Positions 1 through 8,347 of a stretch of DNA of 32,111 nucleotides are shown here, piece by piece. The DNA lies in NCBI GenBank assembly GCA_018715085.1, contig DVMI01000066.1, forward strand, positions 1-32,111, given 5' to 3'. Under the pieces are notes generated by a model. It was given only the letters and a program-made list of their open reading frames with translations. It was not told where the DNA came from and did no database searches. Position 1 is the stretch's first letter; each line of letters starts with the position of its first letter. A program made the translations under genes and the position numbers. The DNA comes from Candidatus Avidesulfovibrio excrementigallinarum (GTDB lineage Bacteria > Desulfobacterota > Desulfovibrionia > Desulfovibrionales > Desulfovibrionaceae).

Positions 1-33
1 ACCGGCCCCCCTTGCCCCTTCCTAAAACGTTTT
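1..33 (-). repeat. Partial copy of dispersed terminator repeat (family 1)
   Basis: The bases CCTAAAACGTTTT at 21-33, preceded by a C-rich run and a TTGCCCC segment, match the reverse complement of the arm seen at 31317-31348 and 32080-32111. The hairpin half would lie left of the window. In this orientation the element should terminate a plus-strand gene ending just before base 1. Confidence 0.65.
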
Positions 34-170
34 CATGGACAGGCACTACAGCAACAGCGCCGCACAAAACACTGCGCACCAGACGCCATGGCAGCCCCCC
101 CTGCCATGACCGGCAAAGGCCCCGCCTGCCCCGCGGCCTGCTGCAAAAAGCCCGCCGCACCCGGAACGCT

Positions 171-232
171 CCCCATATACGGGGGGCCGGGGGGGCCACG
201 CTCCCCCGGCGGGGTACGGGGCAGCGCCCCGG
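171..232. repeat. GC-rich double-hairpin repeat (family 2), copy 1
   Basis: A ~62-bp GC-rich block closely matches 11344-11404. Both contain a G-run/CTCCCCC pair that can fold and a second hairpin, CGGGGC-agc-GCCCCG. In both places it lies 60-140 bp beyond the AAACGTTT arm of a family 1 terminator repeat, so the two may travel or be maintained together. Function is unknown. Confidence 0.6.
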
Positions 233-308
233 AAAACACACGGGCAGAGACACAGGGCAGCGCCCCGGAAAACACACGGGCAGAGACACAGGGCAACGCC
301 CCGGAAAA
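219..308. repeat. Tandem repeat, 36-bp unit, about 2.5 copies
   Basis: The unit starts GGGCAGCGCCCCGG at 219 and recurs at 255 and, with one change, at 291, giving an exact 36-bp period. The second copy is almost perfect; the third decays after CCCCGGAAAA. The repeated segment begins inside the second hairpin of the family 2 element, suggesting local slippage or duplication of that hairpin. Confidence 0.85.
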
Positions 309-404
309 GGGCACTCTCAGGCTCACGGAACCGTGTCCCGGGAAACGGTTCCGGCAGGCGGGGGGGCTCTTCCCTCTGTCCGGCGCGTAGGGTATGATCG
401 GTCA

Positions 405-2798
405 ATGGAACGCAGACGACTGATCATTTCGGGCCAGGTTCAGGGGGTGGGCTTTCGTCCCTTTGTTTATCGTGAAGCTGTGGCGCGCGGGCTTTCGGGC
501 TATGTGGGCAACACGCCCGACGGCGTGATTATTGAAGTTCAGGGCGAGGCCGCCGCGCTGGACGGGCTGGAAAGCGCCCTGCGCCACAACCCGCCGCCGC
601 TGGCGCGGATTGTGACGCTTGAGGTTGCGGCCGTTCCGGTGCGGGCGGACGAAGACGCCTTCTGCATCCGGCACAGCGATGCCGGCGGTCATGGTCACAG
701 CGTGTTGATCAGCCCTGACGTGGCCACTTGTGACGACTGCCTGCGCGAGCTGTTTGACCCGGCCGACCGCCGTTATCTGTACCCGTTCATCAACTGCACC
801 AACTGCGGCCCGCGCTACACGCTCACGCGATCCATCCCGTATGACCGGGCCACCACCTCCATGGCCTGTTTTCCGCTCTGTCCGGACTGTGCCGGAGAGT
901 ATGCCGATCCGGCCAACAGGCGTTTCCATGCGCAGCCCAACGCCTGTCCTGTCTGCGGTCCTAAACTGTGGACGGCGCTTCCCGGCGGCGGCAGCAGCCG
1001 TCCTCCGGCAGGCCCGCAGACCGACTATCTTGCGCCTCTTGAAGAGACGGCCCGTGCCCTGCTGGCCGGGGAGATTGTGGCCATCAAGGGGCTGGGCGGC
1101 TTTCACCTGGCCTGCGACGCCCACAACACCGGCGCCATAGCGCGGTTGCGGGAGCGCAAGCGCCGTCCGCACAAGGCGCTGGCCGTCATGGTGGCCGGCA
1201 CGGAGGCGGTATGCCGTCTGGCCCTGCCGCGCCGGGAGGAGCTGACGCTGCTGACCGGTCACACGCGGCCCATCACGCTCATTGCGCGCCGTTCCCCGCA
1301 GGAAGGCGGCCTGCCCGCCCTGCTTGCCCCGGATGTGGACACGCTGGGCTTTATGCTGCCCTATACGCCGCTTCACCATGTCCTGTTGCGCCTGGTTGAA
1401 CGGCTTGCCCCGGCGCAGGCGCGCCCCGCCGCGCTGGTCATGACCTCGGGCAACGCCGGCGGCGACCCCATCTGCCTGGGCAACCGCGAAGCCCTGCACG
1501 CCCTGCGCGGCATTGCCGACCGTTTTTTGCTGCACGACCGGGACATTTTGATCCGTGCTGACGATTCGGTGGCCCGCGTGCTTGGGGACGGCACCGTCCA
1601 GTTTCTGCGCCGCGCCAGGGGCTATGTGCCCTCGCCATTGCCGCTGCCCGGGGCCTGTGCGCCGCACGATGCCGCGCGGCCGGTGGCGGTGGCCACGGGC
1701 GCGGATCTGAAAAACACCCTCTGCCTGACCCGGGGGGGCGACGCTTTTGTCAGCCAGCACATTGGCGATCTGGGCAATCCGGCCATCAACGCCTTTCACG
1801 GCGAAATTGTCAGCCACCTTACTGCGCTGCTTGAAGTGCGGCCCGCAGCCGTTATCCGGGATCTTCACCCCGACTATCATTCCACGCGGCTGGCCGAAGC
1901 GCTGGCAGAAGCCGGCGGCGGCCTGCCTGTGCATGCGGTGCAGCACCACGCCGCCCATCTGTTTGCCGTGCTGGGCGAACACCGCCATTCCGGCCCGGCC
2001 TTAGGGCTTATTCTTGACGGCACGGGCTATGGCGAAGACCGCACCATCTGGGGCGGCGAACTGCTGCTGGCCGGCGACACCGGCGACGTGACCCGCGTGG
2101 GGCGGCTCTCGCGCTTTAAGCTGCCGGGCGGCGAGGCGGCCATCCGCGAACCCTGGCGGCTGGCCTGCGATTTTATTGCCAGGCTTGACCTGCCGCAGGC
2201 GGCCGCCTTTTTCCCGAAGGTGGATCCGGCGCGCTTAAACGGCGTTCTGGAAGTGGCCAGGCACGGGCTTGGGGTGCCCACTTCCAGCTGCGGCCGGCTG
2301 TTTGATGCGGCGGCCGCCCTGCTGGGCCTGTGCGGCTGCATCACCTACGAAGGTCAGGCCGCCATCCGCCTGGAACACGCCCAGGATCACGGGGCTGCCG
2401 GGGCTCTGCCCTGGGTACTGCGCGAAACGGACGACGGCGCCGGTCCGCTTGTGGAGCTTGATGCCGACAGCCTGGTCCGGGAACTGATTGTGGCGCGGCT
2501 GGCGGGCGTTGCTGTGCCGGTGCTGGCCCGGCAGTTCCACCGCGGCCTGATTGAAGGGCTTGCCGCCCTGTGTGCCGCGGCAGCCCGCCGCACAGGCGTG
2601 ACGACCGTAGCGCTTGGCGGGGGCGTGTTTTTGAACCGCACCGTATCTGACGAGCTGCCGCCCGCGCTGGCCGCCCTGGGGCTGACGCCGCTGCGCAGCC
2701 GGGAACTGCCGCCCGGGGACGGCGCCATAAGCTACGGACAGGCGGTGTGGTTTGTGAAAAAAAAACTGCAGCAGAACCCGCCCGCGCAACGGGCTTGA
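405..2798 (+). CDS. hypF: Carbamoyltransferase HypF, NiFe-hydrogenase maturation
   Basis: HypF converts carbamoyl phosphate and ATP into a carbamoyl group that is passed to HypE and becomes the CN ligand of the NiFe centre; it acts in the cytoplasm. All expected parts are visible in order: an N-terminal acylphosphatase-like domain (about residues 1-90, with GQVQGVGFRPFV), two zinc-finger-like Cys pairs (CDDC at 109-112, then CTNC, CPDC and CPVC), a YrdC-like domain (near KGLGGFHLACDAHN and RKRRPHKALAVM), and a C-terminal Kae1/TobZ-like domain with HHAAH near 513, LDGTGYGED and ALGGGVFLNR. The 797-residue length fits the family. I start at ATG 405 because homology begins there. The Shine-Dalgarno is poor (AGGG about 12 nt away), and TATGAT at 393-398 could be a -10 giving a leaderless message. 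No other hyp gene is in the window. Confidence 0.96.
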   Translation: MERRRLIISGQVQGVGFRPFVYREAVARGLSGYVGNTPDGVIIEVQGEAAALDGLESALRHNPPPLARIVTLEVAAVPVRADEDAFCIRHSDAGGHGHSVLISPDVATCDDCLRELFDPADRRYLYPFINCTNCGPRYTLTRSIPYDRATTSMACFPLCPDCAGEYADPANRRFHAQPNACPVCGPKLWTALPGGGSSRPPAGPQTDYLAPLEETARALLAGEIVAIKGLGGFHLACDAHNTGAIARLRERKRRPHKALAVMVAGTEAVCRLALPRREELTLLTGHTRPITLIARRSPQEGGLPALLAPDVDTLGFMLPYTPLHHVLLRLVERLAPAQARPAALVMTSGNAGGDPICLGNREALHALRGIADRFLLHDRDILIRADDSVARVLGDGTVQFLRRARGYVPSPLPLPGACAPHDAARPVAVATGADLKNTLCLTRGGDAFVSQHIGDLGNPAINAFHGEIVSHLTALLEVRPAAVIRDLHPDYHSTRLAEALAEAGGGLPVHAVQHHAAHLFAVLGEHRHSGPALGLILDGTGYGEDRTIWGGELLLAGDTGDVTRVGRLSRFKLPGGEAAIREPWRLACDFIARLDLPQAAAFFPKVDPARLNGVLEVARHGLGVPTSSCGRLFDAAAALLGLCGCITYEGQAAIRLEHAQDHGAAGALPWVLRETDDGAGPLVELDADSLVRELIVARLAGVAVPVLARQFHRGLIEGLAALCAAAARRTGVTTVALGGGVFLNRTVSDELPPALAALGLTPLRSRELPPGDGAISYGQAVWFVKKKLQQNPPAQRA

Positions 2799-2938
2799 CT
2801 CTTTTGCCCGCCGGGTGAATGCTGCCTTCGACAACTGTCACATACGGCAGGCGGGGACGGTTGCAGCCTTTTTGCGCAACGCCCGGGCAGCGTTCCGGCG
2901 TTCCCTGCCGGCAGGCGTTTTGCGGTCAGGCCTGTCTG

Positions 2939-2961
2939 CGTCTGTGTGCTCAACACAGACG
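2939..2961. promoter_or_regulatory. Perfect 9-bp inverted repeat between hypF and the disulfide reductase
   Basis: CGTCTGTGT at 2939-2947 pairs perfectly with ACACAGACG at 2953-2961 around a 5-nt loop. A second palindrome, CCTGCCGGCAGG, lies at 2904-2915. Neither is followed by a T-run, so they are not classic terminators. They sit 60-115 bp upstream of the TATAAT at 3020, so an operator role is possible. Confidence 0.4.
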
Positions 2962-3019
2962 GAGCAGGCGCCCGCGCCTGTCCTGCGGGACCGGCCCACG
3001 GCCTGCCATAACGACGCAT

Positions 3020-3025
3020 TATAAT
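3020..3025 (+). promoter_or_regulatory. Consensus -10 box (TATAAT) for the disulfide reductase gene
   Basis: A perfect TATAAT lies 32 bp before the start codon. The positions 16-18 bp upstream (CACGGC and its neighbours) do not resemble TTGACA, so the promoter may rely on an activator. A strong ribosome binding site, AGGAGG, follows at 3044-3049, 8 nt before the ATG at 3058. Confidence 0.55.
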
Positions 3026-3057
3026 GAACCCATAGAGACGAACAGGAGGTTTCCCCC

Positions 3058-4785
3058 ATGGCCAAACACGTTGTCGTCATCGGCGCGGTGGCGCTGGGCC
3101 CCAAGGCGGCCAGCCGTCTGAAGCGCCTTGCTCCGGATACCGAAATCACCATGATTGATCAGGCCAACTTCATTTCCTTCGGCGGATGCGGCATCCCGTA
3201 TTTCGTCTCGGGCGAAGTCAACAGCGTGGACGCGCTGCGTTCCACCAACTACGGCGCCATCCGCGATCCGCGCTACTTCATTGACCGCGGCATCAACATG
3301 CTCAACGAAACCCGGGTGACCGCCATTGACCGCGCCGCGCACACTGTTTCGACAGAACACGTCCGCACCGGCGAAAAAAAGACGTTCAGCTATGACAAGC
3401 TCGTCCTGGGCACCGGCAGCATTCCCAAGATGCCTCCGGTTGAAGGCCGGGATCTGGGCAACGTGACCTCCGCAACCAAGCTCGAAGCCGCCCAGCTCGT
3501 GCGCGACGCCTGCGCCTCGGGCAAGGTCGCCAGCGCCGTTGTGGTGGGCGGCGGCTTTATCGGCCTTGAAATGGCCGTGGCCCTGGCCGACATGTGGGGC
3601 GTAAAGACCTCTGTCGTCGAATTTATGGATCAGCTCATGCCCGGCGTGCTCTCGCCCGTGCTGGCCGATATGGTCCGCCACGATCTGGAAAGCAACGGCG
3701 TGTCCGTCTATACCTCCGAAAAGGTCATGCGCCTTGAAGGCAAGGACGGCATGGTTACCCGCGCCGTGACCGACAAGCGCACCCTTGACGCCGACCTCGT
3801 CATCTTTGCCACGGGCTTTGCCCCCAACAGCGCCCTGGCTCAGGCCGCCGGTCTGGACATCGATCCCGTGACCAAGGGGATCCTTGTCAACGATCACATG
3901 CAGACTTCTGACCCCGACATCTATGCCGGCGGCGACTGCGTGGCCGTGCCCAACCTCATTTCTGGCAAGCCTGCCTGCTTCCAGCTCGGTTCCATCGCCA
4001 ACCGTCAGGGCCGCGTCATCGGCACCAACCTGGCCGGCGGCGACGCCACCTTCAAGGGCGCTGTGGGCACCTGGGCCGTCAAACTGTTCAAAATCTCGGC
4101 CTGCGGCGTCGGCCTGACCCCCGCCCGCGCCGAATCGGCCGGCTTTGCTCCGCTGGCCGTCAACGTCGAACAGCTCGACCGCGCCCACTTCTATCCCGAA
4201 AAGGAAATGATGACCCTCGAGCTTGTCGTGGACAAAAACACCCGTCAGATGCTCGGCCTGCAGGGCGTGTGCACCGCCGGTGACGCGCTCAAGGCCCGCA
4301 TTGACGCCGCCGCCACCATGCTCCAGTTTGGTCCGCGCACCCTCGACGACCTGTCCAACGCCGAAGCCGCCTATGCGCCGCCCTTCTCCGGCGCGCTCGA
4401 TACCCTCAACGTTGTGGCCAACGTGGCCGACAACGTCCTTGCCGGACGCCTTGTGCCCCTGTCGTCCCGCGAATTCTCGAACCTGTGGAAGGAACGCGAC
4501 GTCAACCACGTCTATTTTGTGGACTCTCGTCCGGCCGCCGCATCCGAAAAAACCGCCGCAGCCTACCCCGGACAGTGGCACGCCCTGCCGCTTGAAGCCC
4601 TGTTTGCCGACGACGCGGCCGAAAAACTCGCCGCCCTGCCCAAGGATCGGCCCATGGCCCTTATCTGCAATACCGGCCTGCGCTCCTATGAAGTGATGCT
4701 CAAGCTGCGCCGCGCCGGCTTTGACAACCTGTCCATGGCCCTCGGCGGCATGCAGACCATGATCAAACGCGGCGAAACGTTCTAA
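3058..4785 (+). CDS. CoA-disulfide/persulfide reductase-type flavoprotein with C-terminal rhodanese domain
   Basis: This 575-residue protein is a FAD/NAD(P)H disulfide oxidoreductase of the CoA-disulfide reductase/NADH oxidase group. The N-terminal dinucleotide motif reads VIGAVALGPKAA, a variant of the usual glycine pattern. The single redox cysteine is C44 in SFGGCGIPYF, as in CoA-disulfide reductases. A second nucleotide-binding motif, VVGGGFIGLEMA, and the FAD-binding YAGGDC follow, then a dimerisation domain to about residue 440. The last ~100 residues form a rhodanese domain with candidate active-site C537 in ICNTGLRS. The fusion resembles the NADH-dependent persulfide reductase and CoADR-Rhd families, which reduce CoA persulfide or disulfides, fitting a sulfur-metabolising host. 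NADH oxidase activity is an alternative. AGGAGG is 8 nt upstream. The gene is monocistronic between its own promoter and a repeat terminator. Confidence 0.9.
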   Translation: MAKHVVVIGAVALGPKAASRLKRLAPDTEITMIDQANFISFGGCGIPYFVSGEVNSVDALRSTNYGAIRDPRYFIDRGINMLNETRVTAIDRAAHTVSTEHVRTGEKKTFSYDKLVLGTGSIPKMPPVEGRDLGNVTSATKLEAAQLVRDACASGKVASAVVVGGGFIGLEMAVALADMWGVKTSVVEFMDQLMPGVLSPVLADMVRHDLESNGVSVYTSEKVMRLEGKDGMVTRAVTDKRTLDADLVIFATGFAPNSALAQAAGLDIDPVTKGILVNDHMQTSDPDIYAGGDCVAVPNLISGKPACFQLGSIANRQGRVIGTNLAGGDATFKGAVGTWAVKLFKISACGVGLTPARAESAGFAPLAVNVEQLDRAHFYPEKEMMTLELVVDKNTRQMLGLQGVCTAGDALKARIDAAATMLQFGPRTLDDLSNAEAAYAPPFSGALDTLNVVANVADNVLAGRLVPLSSREFSNLWKERDVNHVYFVDSRPAAASEKTAAAYPGQWHALPLEALFADDAAEKLAALPKDRPMALICNTGLRSYEVMLKLRRAGFDNLSMALGGMQTMIKRGETF

Positions 4786-4810
4786 CCCGTCCGCCGGCGA
4801 TCCCTCATCT

Positions 4811-4889
4811 CCCGGGGGGAAGGGAGAACCCCTTTTGCAAAAGGGTTCTCTCCCTTCCCCCCGTCCCCCATCCCTCTTCCCAAAACCTG
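4811..4889 (+). terminator. Repeat terminator (family 1) after the disulfide reductase gene
   Basis: A long hairpin at 4814-4862 pairs GGGGGGAAGGGAGAACC with its complement around the TTTTGCAAAA apex; one or two bases bulge. It begins 28 bp after the stop codon and is followed by the arm CCATCCCTCTTCCCAAAAC. There is no clear U-run after the stem, so termination rests on stem strength and position (inference). Confidence 0.75.
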
Positions 4890-5310
4890 CACCGCAAAAG
4901 CCGTCCCTTTTCCGGCATGCGCGGCAAAACCCGGCGCGCCATGCCAGAGCGGCGGTTGCAGGCGTCCACCACGGTCCCCGCACACGGCAAAGCCCTGCGT
5001 TGAGCCGCACAACATCGGAATACGCCGCACGGTCCCGCACACGCGCGGCAAAACCCCGTCCGGCGCACAAAACGCGCGCCTGCTGCCTCTGAAGCCCAAA
5101 AAAATCCGGCACAACGCGGCCGCTGCTCCGCCAGCCTGGCCCGTTGCCGTGCAGGCCACAGCCTTTGCATTGTTTTGCAACGCGTCAGCAGAAAGAAGAA
5201 GAAAAAGAAAAGACGCGGCCGCAACTGGCCCCGCCGCTGCGGCTGCCCTGTGCGGCGTGCCGTTTTGGGCAGCGCCGGGCTGTTCGCCATGCAGCGCATT
5301 TTGTCTGAAA

Positions 5311-5389
5311 AAATTTCGGGAAGGAGAATGGGGGGCACGGGGGGAAGGAGGAGAACCCCTTTGCAAAGGGGTTTCCTTCTTCCCCCCGG
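5311..5389 (-). terminator. Repeat terminator (family 1) after rsmE
   Basis: The element lies in the opposite orientation to the copy at 4811. The arm AAATTTCGGGAAGG (5311-5324) is distal and the hairpin (5339-5387, apex CTTTGCAAAG) is next to the rsmE stop codon at 5404. It shows the same layout relative to the gene as every other complete copy. Confidence 0.75.
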
Positions 5390-5403
5390 ACAAAACAACG
5401 CTA

Positions 5404-6192
5404 CTATACGGCGGCGGGTCCGGCGGCACTTTCGGCCTGCCACCAGTGCAGGCCCATGCACAGCACGGCGGCGGTTTCCCAGCGCAGCACGCGTTCGCCA
5501 AGGGAGAACGGGGCAAAGCCGGCGTCTTTGAGCGCTTCGGCCTCGCGGGGGGCAAAGCCGCCTTCGGGGCCGATGACGCAGAGGGTCATCCCGGGGCGGG
5601 CCAGATCGCCGGCTTCCAGGTGCCGGGAGGGGCCGAGCGTGTTTTCGAGCAGCACATGGCGCTGGCTGATCTGTCCGGCGTCGGCGGCAGCGATGAGATC
5701 GCGCACGCCGCCCGGCAGTGTGCGCAGTGCCGGCAGCCACGGATTGTGGCACTGTTTGACGCCGGCAATCAGTTGTGCGTGCCAGGTGTCTTTAGGTTCT
5801 TCGGGCACGGGGAACTGCGAGCGTTCTGCCTGCCAGAACCAGATTGCGGCCGCGCCAAATTCCACGGACTTTTCAAAAATCCAGCTGCGCCGTGCGGCCT
5901 TGGTCCAGGCCGGGGCAAGGATCAGGCCGGATTGCGGCCTGGGGTGCGTCCAGACGTCCAGCTGCCGCAGCGTCACCTGATTGCGCCCGCAGCGTTCGAT
6001 GCGAAACGCGCCTTCGCGGCCCTGGCCGTCCAGCAGGCGCACGTCGTCGCCTTCGCGCAGGCGCAGGACGCGCAGCAGGTGATGTGCGTCGTCGCCTTCC
6101 AGGCTGCATGTTTCGCCCCATGCTTCGGGCGGCAAAAAAAATGTCCGGGGATCCGACCAGTCGTATCCCCGGTCCTGTTCGGTTTGTGGCAT
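5404..6192 (-). CDS. rsmE: 16S rRNA m3U1498 methyltransferase RsmE
   Basis: RsmE methylates N3 of U1498 in 16S rRNA using S-adenosylmethionine. It is a SPOUT-class enzyme with a C-terminal trefoil knot. Family signatures are clear: an N-terminal PUA-like part with HHLLRVLRLREGD, then VIGPEGGF and LGERVLRWETA, which form the cofactor site in the last 60 residues. The open frame begins at 6231, but I place the start at ATG 6192 because GGAGG lies 5 nt upstream of it and the upstream 13 residues are not conserved in style. That gives 262 residues, slightly above the usual ~245. The gene ends 15 bp from a repeat terminator. A 327-bp gap separates it from the upstream gene on the same strand, so it probably has its own promoter, which I could not identify. 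Confidence 0.93.
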   Translation of the reverse strand: MPQTEQDRGYDWSDPRTFFLPPEAWGETCSLEGDDAHHLLRVLRLREGDDVRLLDGQGREGAFRIERCGRNQVTLRQLDVWTHPRPQSGLILAPAWTKAARRSWIFEKSVEFGAAAIWFWQAERSQFPVPEEPKDTWHAQLIAGVKQCHNPWLPALRTLPGGVRDLIAAADAGQISQRHVLLENTLGPSRHLEAGDLARPGMTLCVIGPEGGFAPREAEALKDAGFAPFSLGERVLRWETAAVLCMGLHWWQAESAAGPAAV

Positions 6193-6519
6193 ACCGTCCT
6201 CCATGCTGTTCATCTGTATCCGGTGTTCCATTCTTGTGCGCCGGGGGACGCCTGGGAGCAGGACGCGGGGGGTTGCGCGCTGCGTAAGGCCGGCTGGCGC
6301 TGTCCGGCTTGGGCGCAGACGCGGCGTCCGGCAGGGGAACCCGGGGTGTTGCTCTATGTCGGGCCGCGGCGCTCTGGCGCAACGAGCCGGGAGCCGGGGC
6401 AGGATTTTGCCGCATTGCAGGACGGGCGTGCGCCTGAGCCGGGGACGCCGTACAGGGGCGTGCGGGGCCGTGGCGTGCGCGGCAGAGGAGTCCGGCCAGC
6501 CCTTTGCGGGGCCTGGCTG
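6193..6519. other. Intergenic region between the 578-residue protein gene and rsmE
   Basis: The interval is GC-rich and non-coding as far as I can see. It must hold the rsmE promoter if the gene is transcribed alone. The best minus-strand match I found (TTGCGC then CATAGA at 18 bp) is too weak to annotate. No hairpin with a T-run follows the upstream gene. Confidence 0.4.
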
Positions 6520-8256
6520 TCAGGCAGACTGCACCGTGCTGATCCTGCGGGATTTGCGGATGGCCTTGATTTCGTCAAACAGACTGACAATGCGGAAATA
6601 GGCCTTGCGCACTTCCTTGCCGCGCGGGGTCAGATCCGGTTCGCTGCGTTCGATGTACATGCGGCGCAGGTAGCGATCGTCGAGCATTTTTTCCACAATT
6701 TCGATGAGCGGATCAATGAGCGTGTCAAAATAATTGCCCAGGTCGAACTTGAGGTCATGCAGGAGGTTGATGGCCTCGTCGAGCATTTCGATATAGCTCA
6801 GCTGGCGGCCCTTGTATTTGCGCTCGGCGATGCTTGCCAGTTCGTGCAGGCGGCGCGCCTGGCGGATATAGGCGTACACCGACCGCACTTCCTGCACCAC
6901 GTCGCCAAGGGGCGTGCCGAGGGCGTCCTGCACTTCCGACGAATTGAGGTAGCCGTCAAGCACCCGTGTCACGCCGGCATAAAATTCCTCGCTGTAGCCG
7001 ATGATCCGGCGCTGGTTTTTGACCAGCCAGGCGTGCAGCACCTTAAGGCGTTTTTCTGCCGTTTCGGTGCTTTCGACCACTTCTGAGCGGTGATAGATCA
7101 TGCGGCCCATATATTCGCCGCGCACAATGTCGTTGAGGCGCAGCAGCATGGTGCTGCTGTCGCGGATGACGCTGAACCCGCTCAGGCTTTTGCCGGTCAG
7201 GGGGTGAATGACTTCCTGCGTGGCCACCGACAGCGCACGATCCTGCCGGATGTTCGTTGCGTGGAAACTGTGCTGCTTGTAGACAACGCGCAACAATACC
7301 ACCAGGCGATCCCGGTCCACAAAGCAGCCGGCCTTGTCAAGCTGTTCGATAAGATCGGCCCGTTCGGGATCCACCTTGACCAGCGCCACCTTTTCGACCT
7401 TTGGATAGCGCCTGGGGCTGGTGCCGTCGTTCCAGATGGTGGACAACACGCGGTCGGACTGCCCCAGCGTGCGCACCATGAACCGTTCGCCAAGCTTGTG
7501 CAGGCGTCTGGCAAATACGGCCGAGGAGGTCCGGCGCTCGGAAGCCACGGGGAACCCGTAAAGCTCCATCAAAAACTGGTTGACGAACATGCGGTTGCGC
7601 TCATAGAGCGCATTGTCGCCCATTTTGAATTTGCCGATTTGCAGGCCAAAGCGCTTGAGTTCGCCATCAAAGTCGGAAGGGAAGGAGGCAAAGACGCCGG
7701 TCAGGTGATATTGCCCCTGGGGATCCTTGGCAAAAACCTGCGCCCGGTCCATCTCTGCCAGATAGGGCAGCACTGCCGGATAGACGTGCAACGAGGTGAC
7801 GTCTTCGCGGTGGAAGCGATCGCGGAACGGCGCCTGGAGTTTTTTGGGCAGCCGCGCCATGATGGTCTGAACGTTGCCGGCCGTCACATGATTTTCAAGG
7901 GGACAGCATTCCCCTTTGGCCTGCCGCATCACGTCGGTGACAGGATGAAGAATGTCGTACTGGAAAATTTCGCTGAAGCTTTCAAGCTCGCGATCGATGG
8001 CGATCATGGAAAAGCCGGGGAGTTCCTTGTATTCCCACAGCTCGCACTCAAAGGGAGGCATCAAGTCTCGGGAGTCGACAAGCGGGTAGCGCGCATCCTG
8101 TTCTTCATAGGCGCGCAGCAGACAGTAACGGATTTGAACTGCGTCAAGAAATTCTTTAAGACGCGGCAGGCTAGAAATATCAAGTTCCTGTTCGACTCTC
8201 CCGTCTGTAAAAACAAACTCTCCTTCGCTGAAAGCCTCCGCCCATGAGAACTCCAT
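6520..8256 (-). CDS. Unrecognised 578-residue cytoplasmic protein
   Basis: I do not recognise this family. The protein is soluble-looking, with no signal peptide or membrane segment. It is rich in charged residues and has few cysteines (CCPL near residue 120). The N-terminal half is mixed alpha/beta in character, with stretches such as VEKVALVKVDPERADLIEQLDKAG and VDRDRLVVLLRVVYK. The C-terminal ~200 residues look almost wholly helical (AEKRLKVLHAWLVKNQRR, ARRLHELASIAERK, NYFDTLIDPLIEIVEKMLDD), possibly a helical bundle or coiled coil. Codon use is like its neighbours, so recent transfer is not indicated. The frame opens at a TTG at 8262, but GAGG lies 7 nt before ATG 8256, which I take as the start. 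It stands alone, with a promoter overlapping a palindrome upstream, so regulated expression is likely. Confidence 0.85.
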   Translation of the reverse strand: MEFSWAEAFSEGEFVFTDGRVEQELDISSLPRLKEFLDAVQIRYCLLRAYEEQDARYPLVDSRDLMPPFECELWEYKELPGFSMIAIDRELESFSEIFQYDILHPVTDVMRQAKGECCPLENHVTAGNVQTIMARLPKKLQAPFRDRFHREDVTSLHVYPAVLPYLAEMDRAQVFAKDPQGQYHLTGVFASFPSDFDGELKRFGLQIGKFKMGDNALYERNRMFVNQFLMELYGFPVASERRTSSAVFARRLHKLGERFMVRTLGQSDRVLSTIWNDGTSPRRYPKVEKVALVKVDPERADLIEQLDKAGCFVDRDRLVVLLRVVYKQHSFHATNIRQDRALSVATQEVIHPLTGKSLSGFSVIRDSSTMLLRLNDIVRGEYMGRMIYHRSEVVESTETAEKRLKVLHAWLVKNQRRIIGYSEEFYAGVTRVLDGYLNSSEVQDALGTPLGDVVQEVRSVYAYIRQARRLHELASIAERKYKGRQLSYIEMLDEAINLLHDLKFDLGNYFDTLIDPLIEIVEKMLDDRYLRRMYIERSEPDLTPRGKEVRKAYFRIVSLFDEIKAIRKSRRISTVQSA

Positions 8257-8332
8257 AAGCAACCTCGCCCTTCGTTGTGACGCAACCAGCCCTTGTGTGC
8301 GTCAGACACCTCTCTCCCCCATTCCTGCTAGA

Positions 8333-8347
8333 CTTATAGTCTATAAG
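8333..8347. promoter_or_regulatory. Palindromic candidate operator upstream of the 578-residue protein gene
   Basis: CTTATAG at 8333-8339 and CTATAAG at 8341-8347 form a perfect inverted repeat around one T, in an AT-rich patch within GC-rich surroundings. It overlaps the proposed -10 box (8340-8345), the expected place for a repressor site. The binding protein is unknown. Confidence 0.5.

Larger units (their letters stand above)
1..404. other. Repeat-rich intergenic region upstream of hypF
   Basis: The interval is non-coding as far as I can judge. It holds the arm of a dispersed terminator repeat (1-33), a GC-rich double-hairpin repeat (171-232) and a 36-bp tandem repeat (219-308). The reading frame of hypF stays open through all of it, but the translation is low-complexity Arg/Pro/Gly and the tandem unit is a multiple of three, so openness is uninformative. 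No convincing start or ribosome binding site lies upstream of 405. I see no tRNA or other structured RNA. Confidence 0.6.
4786..5403. other. Intergenic region between convergent genes, two facing terminator repeats
   Basis: Family 1 terminator repeats flank the interval, at 4811-4889 for the plus-strand gene on the left and 5311-5389 for rsmE on the right. The ~420 bp between (4890-5310) are GC-rich with many scattered CAAAA tracts. Open frames there overlap on both strands and show no domain or ribosome binding site that I accept. I see no RNA gene. Confidence 0.55.

Noticed and set aside
219-308. CRISPR-like array upstream of hypF
   Set aside because: The 36-bp period is contiguous repeat without spacers, and no cas gene is present.
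12-404. In-frame extension of hypF by 131 codons to an ATG at base 12
   Set aside because: The sequence is repeat-derived and low-complexity, the HypF acylphosphatase domain starts right at 405, and no ribosome binding site supports an upstream start.
402-1988. 528-codon open frame antisense to hypF, with similar long antisense frames under other genes (3019-5112, 14930-17776, 17568-18797, 23897-27121, 26958-28859)
   Set aside because: They mirror high-GC coding sequence on the opposite strand, show no domains or ribosome binding sites, and lie opposite genes with clear families.
4805-5752. Long minus-strand frames crossing the terminator repeats and the end of rsmE
   Set aside because: They run through hairpin repeats and overlap rsmE in another phase; the translation is Arg/Pro-rich.
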